From JAWLBR01 sp041687495 (lineage in GTDB: Bacteria; Bacillota; Limnochordia; DTU087; JAAYGB01), in NCBI GenBank assembly GCA_041687495.1, contig JAWLBR010000087.1, positions 1-12,264 of the forward strand: a stretch of 12,264 bases of DNA, given 5' to 3'. This document shows positions 7,853 through 12,264 of the stretch, piece after piece. The notes beneath the pieces are model-generated. The model searched no databases and was not told the origin of the DNA. It worked only from the letters and a program-made list of their open reading frames with translations. Position numbers and translations under genes: made by a program. Numbering within the stretch: the first letter of the stretch is position 1; each line of letters opens with the position of its first letter.

Positions 7853-7887
7853 AAAAAGCGAGCCTCACACGGCGGCGCTGTGAGGCT
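7853..7887 (-). terminator. Rho-independent terminator of the PadR-SagB-kinase unit
   Basis: AGCCTCACA (7861-7869) and TGTGAGGCT (7879-7887) form a perfect 9-bp stem with a 9-base GC-rich loop. On the minus strand it is followed by CGCTTTTTGG, with the T-run at 7857-7853. The first bases of the stem are the last two bases of the kinase TAG stop codon, so the terminator begins inside the coding sequence. Confidence 0.85.
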
Positions 7888-8935
7888 ATGCTGATTTTCT
7901 CCTGTCGCAAAGATCTTTCCATTTCATCAACCATTTGTATTGCTTGTCGAAAGTATCGGTTAGTGACCAATGTCGCCCCACCAAAGGCAATCGATAGCTT
8001 ATGATCGTCGCGTTGAGTTCATAGTGTCGTACTGCTATAAAATCGAACAGTGCCTCTGTTTCGAGGGCACTAAGTGTTCTTTCTCTGGAGTAGCCCAGAT
8101 AGAACTTGTCGAACATCCGGCGAGTATTCTCATACGCAGACTCATCTAGATGATTGAACCTGGTCTTATCGCACAGCGTGGCAACATCAATTATTGGGTA
8201 AGCATGGGAGGCAACGTCAAAATCAAACAAGATATACTTTCCTGCCAATTCTATCATGTTGCCTGAATGTAAATCACCATGGCAAAATCCATTTGGGAGT
8301 TGCTCCATCCTGTGCCATAGTTGACTCCCATACTGGGCCAGGTCGCCGATCTTGTTAGCATCGTATTCATTCTGCCTCATTATGGCTATAAATCGGTCAA
8401 TGAAAAAGTCCTTTCCTCGCTCTACTAGGGGCTTAGGGTATACTGCCATCAGGTTGTGCAGCTTCGCTATTTGTTGACCAATAGCCGAGCTATCGGTATC
8501 AAGGTTTGGTTCTGCTCCTTCCAGGAAGTCATATAGGATGCCAACGCGTTTTCCTTCAGGCGCATTTAGCAGCATGTACCCCTCCCCTGAATCAGTAGGC
8601 AAAACTGATACAACTGGGTAGCCATTACTGCTTAGATATTGAACGACGTCAAGTGATTGAAGAGCTTGATCTGTATCACCGCAGCGGAAAAGCTTGAAGA
8701 CATACTTCCTGCTACTCCCATCCAAGAAGTACACGCTCCCAATCATGTCGCGGTATAAATACATCTTTCTTGCCCCAACCTTGTAATGCTGATTAATCTT
8801 GTCAAGCAAACTACCACACTCAGGATAGGAATGAAGAGTCTTTATCATGTCTGCCACCTCGGCGAATACGCGTCTGGCTCTCTGGACTACTTTTGTCGGC
8901 ATTAAATCGGGGCGCTCATGGTTTATAACAGCCAA
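7886..8935 (-). CDS. APH/choline-kinase-fold phosphotransferase
   Basis: A 349-residue kinase of the aminoglycoside-phosphotransferase superfamily. The N-lobe lysine is in KYVFKLF (K81). The Brenner motif is FCHGDLHSGNM (217-227), with catalytic D221 and N226. The metal-binding aspartate is in ILFDFDVA (235-242), followed by YPIIDVATL. All catalytic residues are present, so it should be active. The family phosphorylates hydroxyls on small molecules such as aminoglycosides, choline, homoserine and sugars; a long alpha-helical C-lobe (about 255-345) gives no substrate clue. The frame opens at a TTG directly after the SagB stop codon (TAG-TTG), with GGAG 12 bases upstream; ATG 8902 is a possible alternative start. 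The zero gap means translational coupling with SagB. A resistance role cannot be assumed. Confidence 0.88.
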   Translation of the reverse strand: MAVINHERPDLMPTKVVQRARRVFAEVADMIKTLHSYPECGSLLDKINQHYKVGARKMYLYRDMIGSVYFLDGSSRKYVFKLFRCGDTDQALQSLDVVQYLSSNGYPVVSVLPTDSGEGYMLLNAPEGKRVGILYDFLEGAEPNLDTDSSAIGQQIAKLHNLMAVYPKPLVERGKDFFIDRFIAIMRQNEYDANKIGDLAQYGSQLWHRMEQLPNGFCHGDLHSGNMIELAGKYILFDFDVASHAYPIIDVATLCDKTRFNHLDESAYENTRRMFDKFYLGYSRERTLSALETEALFDFIAVRHYELNATIISYRLPLVGRHWSLTDTFDKQYKWLMKWKDLCDRRKSA

Positions 8936-9685
8936 CTAATTGGATGACTCCTTCTTTCCAACCGTCGCCATATAAATCACAGATTGTTCTCCTTCATCTA
9001 GATCCAATAGGTCGCCTAGATCTTTGTCGTGAAAATGCCCAACGGCACATACGCCGCAGTCTATAGACTCCGCCGCTAAGTACAGGTTTTGGCAAACATG
9101 CCCAGCATCGAGGAATATATACCGATAGCCCCTTTCACCATATACCCATGTCATTCTCTGCTCTATCGCAGTCCAGATGAAGGTAACGGCACTTGTGACC
9201 ACATGCTCTTGCTCATCGCAGGCATCGGAGAATTGCTGCGGCAGACTATCCGAGCCATGCACCTTGGCCAGCTTGTGCTCGATGGCTAGATACCGGTATA
9301 TCCCTGGCTGCAATCCCGCTACTCTATTTACCAAGAGATAGGTTTCGAAGGCATTTCGTCCACCAGCAGAAGGCACGTTTCTCAAGGCAACGATATCTGG
9401 AATAAGTTGCCTAACCCCTTGAGTACACCAGAGCAGATAGGATAACTCTTCCTCAGTCAGCAGATCACCGGAGTACTCGCGAATACTCGTTCTCCTTTCT
9501 ATGGCATCTCTTATATCCACGGGGGTTACACTGATTTCCTCGGGCGCAACCAGATTAGTTATTTGTTCAAAGTTCGCAAAACTCTGTAGAAGTGAAGGCT
9601 TGGGTAACCCAGCCTCACGTCCAGATGCACCTAGATTGCGAAGGTCTGTTTGCATCATAAACTCTTTACCGATAGAATGGCTCAT
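8936..9685 (-). CDS. SagB/ThcOx-type nitroreductase-fold flavin oxidoreductase
   Basis: A 249-residue FMN enzyme of the nitroreductase fold. IERRTSIREYSGD (62-74) is the FMN phosphate-binding segment, RNVPSAGGRNAFETYLLVN (102-120) is the signature of the SagB/ThcOx branch, and YIFLDAGHVCQNLYLAAES (189-207) with CGVCAVGHFHD (210-220) completes the dimer and flavin site. Members of this branch dehydrogenate thiazolines or oxazolines in ribosomal peptides (SagB, McbC), but many stand-alone members have unknown substrates. This one has no cyclodehydratase or YcaO partner in the window, so a peptide role is unproven. The ATG has AGGAGG 7 bases upstream, the strongest site of the unit. It follows padR by 43 bases and is coupled to the kinase. 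The first 55 residues are an extra segment before the core domain. Confidence 0.9.
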   Translation of the reverse strand: MSHSIGKEFMMQTDLRNLGASGREAGLPKPSLLQSFANFEQITNLVAPEEISVTPVDIRDAIERRTSIREYSGDLLTEEELSYLLWCTQGVRQLIPDIVALRNVPSAGGRNAFETYLLVNRVAGLQPGIYRYLAIEHKLAKVHGSDSLPQQFSDACDEQEHVVTSAVTFIWTAIEQRMTWVYGERGYRYIFLDAGHVCQNLYLAAESIDCGVCAVGHFHDKDLGDLLDLDEGEQSVIYMATVGKKESSN

Positions 9686-9728
9686 TAGGGTTCCTCCTTC
9701 GATGCCCTGTACGGCATATCCAGACTGC

Positions 9729-10271
9729 TTATTGGCTTCCCTGCTTATCTTCCAAGAAAGCAGTGAAGGACTCTAACCAACGAAGCTCTGCATCTAGAAG
9801 AGCGTATGTGTGCTTCCACAGCCATACCCCGTGCTCCGGAACATCGTCTCCCGACCCGGGTCTGTGCGTTTCAGCATCGGCTAGCATGTCCTTGATCTGT
9901 TGAGTCCTTTCCTTAACCAGCGTCAGAATTTCGGTTTGGTCCAAGTAAGGGTATGCAACCATTCCGATGCTAAAATCCTGGTAGATGTACTCACCTCGCC
10001 TCAAAAAATCCTTGGCCCCTTCTCTTAGCAGTGACTCTCCGTTTTTTGTGATCATGAAAACTCGCCGCGCTGGAAGCCCTTGGGATGCATCGAGTTGGGA
10101 TTGAGCAAATCCTTTCTTCTCTAGTCGCTCCAGACCAGAGTAAATGGAGGAAGTTCCTATTGGCGCCCATTTTCGAATATGGCGCTCCCGAATGGCTTGT
10201 TCGATCTCATATCCATGCATCGGTCTTTCCATCAAAATGCTGAGTAAAATTATGTCGATTTTTGCCGCCAC
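9729..10271 (-). CDS. PadR family transcriptional regulator
   Basis: A 180-residue PadR-like repressor. The N-terminal winged helix (about 5-85) shows IILLSILMERPMHGYEIEQA, then APIGTSSIYSGLERLEKKGF in the recognition-helix region, and a wing with LPARRVFMITKNGESLL. The C-terminal helical part (about 100-175) fits the Vir_act_alpha_C dimerisation and ligand domain. The start is a GTG (10271) behind GGGGTGAG. It lies 58 bases after the flavoprotein gene and 43 bases before SagB. The gap upstream carries an 18-bp near-palindrome that could be its own operator. PadR proteins usually repress neighbouring detoxification, efflux or stress genes and let go on binding a small molecule, so this protein is the likely switch for the SagB-kinase genes, and perhaps for the flavoprotein promoter. 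Confidence 0.92.
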   Translation of the reverse strand: MAAKIDIILLSILMERPMHGYEIEQAIRERHIRKWAPIGTSSIYSGLERLEKKGFAQSQLDASQGLPARRVFMITKNGESLLREGAKDFLRRGEYIYQDFSIGMVAYPYLDQTEILTLVKERTQQIKDMLADAETHRPGSGDDVPEHGVWLWKHTYALLDAELRWLESFTAFLEDKQGSQ

Positions 10272-10293
10272 TGTCTCACCCCGTATACTGGTG

Positions 10294-10311
10294 CTAACTG
10301 AATTCGGTTAG
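10294..10311. promoter_or_regulatory. 18-bp palindrome upstream of padR, candidate PadR operator
   Basis: CTAACTGAATTCGGTTAG is a palindrome with a single mismatched pair. It lies 22 bases before the padR GTG and just upstream of a TATACG sequence (10287-10282 on the minus strand) that could be a -10 element; the palindrome would then cover the spacer and the -35 position. It differs from the ATGT-N8-ACAT type known for PadR and LmrR, so binding by this regulator is inference. Confidence 0.45.
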
Positions 10312-10329
10312 TTCTTCGGCTTTTGCAGG

Positions 10330-11022
10330 TCAAACTCGACCTTTTTCATGAAGCACTTCATAGACAGCTTTCATAGTTCCATCTTTGTGGTCAAGAACGT
10401 TCTTTTTGATTGCCCGTTGAACCACTAAGCGACCAATTATCCTACCTATGAGGTTTTGAAATGGGTACCGTCTATGTGAACGAATGTCTCGAGTTAACTT
10501 TATTGCCAGCGCCCTAACTTCTGATAAGGCTTTGGGCTGGTTGGTGACACTATCCCATCCAACTGCGACTCCCAATGTGCCGGAAACGTATCCGGATTCA
10601 AAGATTCCATTTACCACTCCGGTTAGCTTCTTGGCGACTTTCTTAGCCCCAACAGCGCCTGCCGTCGAAATACCGATTACGTATTTGTCAGCCATGCAAG
10701 ATGTGTAGGCCGAATACATCCCGATTCGATCCAGGAAATTTTTCATTATTCCATTTGGCTCAAGCCCATACGTCGGAGAGCCCATGATGATTCCATCGGC
10801 GCTGAAGACTTTCTCTTTCAGTGTCTCTAGGTTGTCTGGGAGAGGACATTTTCCGGTCGCCATACACTGGAAGCATCCCTGGCAAAATCGGAGATCATGT
10901 TCGGCCAGAAATATCTCCTCCACCTCTGCCCCCTGATTTTGAGCGGCCTTTAGTGCCTCTCGAACAAGGGTTGCCGTGTTGCCGTTTCGGGATGGGCTAC
11001 TCATGACCCCAACTATTCTCAC
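10330..11022 (-). CDS. iron-sulfur flavoprotein-like NAD(P)H oxidoreductase (flavodoxin fold)
   Basis: A 230-residue flavodoxin-fold protein of the NADPH-dependent FMN reductase family. The FMN phosphate loop is SSPSRNGNTATL (8-19) and the second flavin loop is IIMGSPTYGLEPNG (78-91). Four cysteines, C47, C50, C53 and C59, in FCQGCFQCMATGKCP follow the spacing C-x2-C-x2-C-x5-C. This fits the compact cluster motif of Methanosarcina iron-sulfur flavoprotein (Isf), so a 4Fe-4S cluster is predicted. Its last 60 residues are unusually basic (HRRYPFQNLIGRIIGRLVVQRAIKK) and may form amphipathic helices. The start is GTG 11022 with AGGAGGT 6 bases upstream. It is the first gene behind a strong promoter and precedes padR by 58 bases. 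It may supply electrons to, or share substrate with, the downstream SagB-type enzyme. Cytoplasmic. Confidence 0.88.
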   Translation of the reverse strand: MRIVGVMSSPSRNGNTATLVREALKAAQNQGAEVEEIFLAEHDLRFCQGCFQCMATGKCPLPDNLETLKEKVFSADGIIMGSPTYGLEPNGIMKNFLDRIGMYSAYTSCMADKYVIGISTAGAVGAKKVAKKLTGVVNGIFESGYVSGTLGVAVGWDSVTNQPKALSEVRALAIKLTRDIRSHRRYPFQNLIGRIIGRLVVQRAIKKNVLDHKDGTMKAVYEVLHEKGRV

Positions 11023-11040
11023 CTAGGCACCTCCTCGTTA

Positions 11041-11052
11041 AGAACCAGTTCT
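11041..11052. promoter_or_regulatory. second inverted repeat in the flavoprotein leader
   Basis: AGAAC-CA-GTTCT has 5-bp arms and lies between the promoter and the ribosome site of the flavoprotein gene, about 15 bases from the larger palindrome at 11067-11083. It could be an accessory operator. Short repeats of this size also arise by chance. Confidence 0.2.
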
Positions 11053-11066
11053 ATGCTGTGCTGCAT

Positions 11067-11083
11067 TATTCTATGGTAGAATA
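11067..11083. promoter_or_regulatory. 17-bp palindrome over the -10 element, candidate operator
   Basis: TATTCTA-TGG-TAGAATA is a perfect inverted repeat with 7-bp arms. It covers the whole -10 hexamer (TATTCT, 11083-11078) of the flavoprotein promoter and extends towards the start site. This is the classic position for a repressor. It does not resemble the palindrome in front of padR, so a different regulator may act here. Confidence 0.55.
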
Positions 11084-11106
11084 GCAGACGACGGAACATT
11101 TGTCAA
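11078..11106 (-). promoter_or_regulatory. sigma-70 promoter of the flavoprotein-PadR-SagB-kinase unit
   Basis: On the minus strand a perfect TTGACA (11106-11101), a 17-base spacer and TATTCT (11083-11078) make the best promoter in the window. Transcription would start about 50 bases before the flavoprotein GTG. A palindrome overlaps the -10 element. Confidence 0.8.
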
Positions 11107-11335
11107 TATCTGTATGTGACTTTCCCTTCAGGTATGTAGGAAACCAGACTATAGTAAGGCTCTGATGTTAGTCTTACCGTTGCATGGACTCGGAGTTACA
11201 GCGTAATGTATATGCCAAAAAACCTGGACCGCAAGATTTTTGACCTTGCGATCCAGGCTCTGGAAACACATTTTCCTGTTAGGCCGCAAAATTCACAACT
11301 CCGGTCGTCCGAGTGCTTCCGCCCCGTACGTAAAC
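11107..11335. other. intergenic stretch between the EAL gene and the flavoprotein promoter
   Basis: Part of a 313-base gap without a gene. It holds the EAL-gene terminator (11217-11257). In the remaining bases, 11107-11216 and 11258-11335, I see no open frame with a ribosome site, no tRNA and no recognisable riboswitch. Confidence 0.5.
11217..11257 (-). terminator. Rho-independent terminator of the GGDEF-EAL gene
   Basis: CCTGGA-C-CGCAAG (11223-11235) pairs with CTTGCG-A-TCCAGG (11245-11257): two 6-bp helices separated by one mismatch, with a 9-base loop. On the minus strand it is followed at once by six T residues. It lies about 80 bases after the stop codon of the EAL gene. Confidence 0.88.
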
Positions 11336-12264
11336 TCAGAGCCTCTGGCCAAAGAGAACAGCTCCAAGGTTCTGATCATGGATAGCTTCTAGTTCTGAAA
11401 CAGGCAACGGTTTGCTGAATAAGTATCCTTGGATGTACTGGCAGCCTTCGCTTCTGAAAAACTCGTACTGCTCCACCGTTTCAATTCCTTCGGCAACAAT
11501 CTTTAGGTTCAGACCAGTGGCTATCCTGATAATACCTTCGATGATTTTCCGACTTGCCACTGCCTGATACTTATCACAGATGGATTTGTCCAGTTTGATG
11601 ACATCTACTGGCAAGAAGGTCAAGTAGTTGAGTGACGAGTAACCCCTTCCGAAATCATCCAAGGCAATGCTGATGCCCATCTCTTTTAGCTTGGTGAGAA
11701 ACTCGATGGTCGTCTCTTCCTGATCAATAAACAGATTCTCCGTAATCTCGATTTCCAGCCACGATGGCTCGATGCCAGTTTCGCGGATCAGCTGTGCCAA
11801 GAAAGAAGTATATCCAGCATCATAGAGCTGCTTGGCCGAAAAGTTGATGGCCACTTGCTTAGGCGCTAACCCCTTATCCCTCCAATGCTTAATCTGGTAC
11901 ACTACTTCTCGAGTAACCCACCGACCAATTTCGATAATCAGGCCGCTTTCCTCAGCTACCGAAATGATCTGGGCTGCCGACAGACTGTTGTCCTTCAAAC
12001 GGAGCAGACCTTCATAGCCGCCGATGAATCCATTCCTGGAGTCTACCTTAGGCTGATAGACCACTGCGAACTCCTCTTCCTCCAGCGCCCTTCGCAGCCG
12101 TTTTTCAACTCTAAGTCGCTCCTGTACTTTTTGAAACAGATCTGCCTGGTAGAGTTCATAGCTGTTAGTAGCAATTTCTTTGGCTTTGTACATGGCCAAG
12201 TCGGCGTACATTACTAGGTCTCTTACTGTGTCTGCATCCTGAGGGTACAGCGCGATGCCAAGGC
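11336..12264 (-). CDS. GGDEF-EAL domain cyclic-di-GMP protein, 5' end outside the window
   Basis: The frame is open to the window edge. The visible part begins LGIALYPQDADTVRDLVMYADLAMYKAKE, the C-terminal end of a GGDEF domain, so the ATG at 12211 is internal and the gene extends beyond the edge. The EAL domain follows (from about ATG-relative residue 35). It keeps the substrate and metal residues: E in YEGLLR, N in INFSAKQL, E in EIEITEN, DD in LDDFGRGYSSLNY, K in VIKLDKS, E in VAEGIET and Q in IQGYLFSKPLP. The signature is EGL instead of EAL, a common variant. An active c-di-GMP phosphodiesterase is therefore likely. Whether the GGDEF half is active, and what sensor domain lies upstream, cannot be seen. 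It is separated from the rest by a terminator. Confidence 0.92.
   Translation of the reverse strand, partial: LGIALYPQDADTVRDLVMYADLAMYKAKEIATNSYELYQADLFQKVQERLRVEKRLRRALEEEEFAVVYQPKVDSRNGFIGGYEGLLRLKDNSLSAAQIISVAEESGLIIEIGRWVTREVVYQIKHWRDKGLAPKQVAINFSAKQLYDAGYTSFLAQLIRETGIEPSWLEIEITENLFIDQEETTIEFLTKLKEMGISIALDDFGRGYSSLNYLTFLPVDVIKLDKSICDKYQAVASRKIIEGIIRIATGLNLKIVAEGIETVEQYEFFRSEGCQYIQGYLFSKPLPVSELEAIHDQNLGAVLFGQRL

Noticed and set aside
7886..8935. Naming the APH-fold kinase as an aminoglycoside resistance gene.
   Set aside because: The catalytic motifs are shared by the whole superfamily and nothing in the sequence points to aminoglycosides; mobile-element signs are absent.
9702..9717. ATGCC-CTGTAC-GGCAT inverted repeat between padR and the SagB-type gene as an operator.
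   Set aside because: Only 5-bp arms, unlike the other palindromes in the unit, and within a likely cotranscribed gap; probably chance.
9686..9728. Hidden ribosomal-peptide precursor next to the SagB-type gene.
   Set aside because: The gaps of 43 and 58 bases around padR are too short, and the 313-base gap upstream shows no short open frame with a ribosome site. A precursor elsewhere cannot be excluded.
12211..12211. ATG at 12211 as the true start of the EAL gene.
   Set aside because: The frame stays open to the window edge and the upstream residues (LGIALYPQDADTVRDLV) are clear GGDEF-domain sequence, so the ATG is internal.
1..12264. CRISPR array, insertion sequence, tRNA, rRNA or phage gene.
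   Set aside because: No regularly spaced repeats, transposase or integrase motifs, or tRNA-like cloverleaf sequence were seen on either strand.

Overview
All ten genes recognised in this 12.3 kb window lie on the minus strand, so transcription runs from right to left; the plus strand shows only shadow frames. Strong Shine-Dalgarno sites (AGGAGG, GGGAGG), several probable GTG starts and one TTG start, Rho-independent terminators and a roughly 50 percent GC feel suggest a member of the Bacillota or a related low- to mid-GC bacterium. The family-5 solute-binding protein has an ordinary signal peptide and no usable lipobox. That would fit a lineage with an outer membrane or wall retention, such as Limnochordia-like Bacillota, but this is inference. 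The window looks like ordinary chromosome, with no transposase, integrase, phage gene, CRISPR array, tRNA or rRNA.

Right end (11336-12264): the 3' part of a GGDEF-EAL cyclic-di-GMP protein that runs off the window, followed by a good terminator. Next comes a transcription unit with the best promoter in the window (TTGACA-17-TATTCT, overlapped by a palindrome). It encodes an iron-sulfur-flavoprotein-like flavodoxin, a PadR repressor, a SagB/ThcOx-type nitroreductase and an APH-fold kinase. The unit ends in a terminator whose stem begins inside the kinase stop codon. The flavoprotein-PadR-SagB-kinase set is the least conventional part of the window: two flavin enzymes, a small-molecule-type kinase and a ligand-responsive repressor, with no visible peptide precursor or cyclodehydratase.

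Middle (6376-7801): a GNAT acetyltransferase and a class I SAM-dependent methyltransferase, both of unknown substrate.

Left part (1-6281): carbohydrate genes. An SDR oxidoreductase is followed by a cytoplasmic GH2 beta-galactosidase-type enzyme and a strong terminator. After a 255-base control region come an exported 660-residue family-5 solute-binding protein, an intercistronic hairpin, and the first 250 residues of a GH172 (DUF2961) enzyme cut by the window edge. The simplest reading is an oligosaccharide-utilisation locus: the binding protein captures a glycan, and GH172, GH2 and SDR break it down or oxidise the product. No permease is visible; these would be expected beyond position 1 or elsewhere in the genome.
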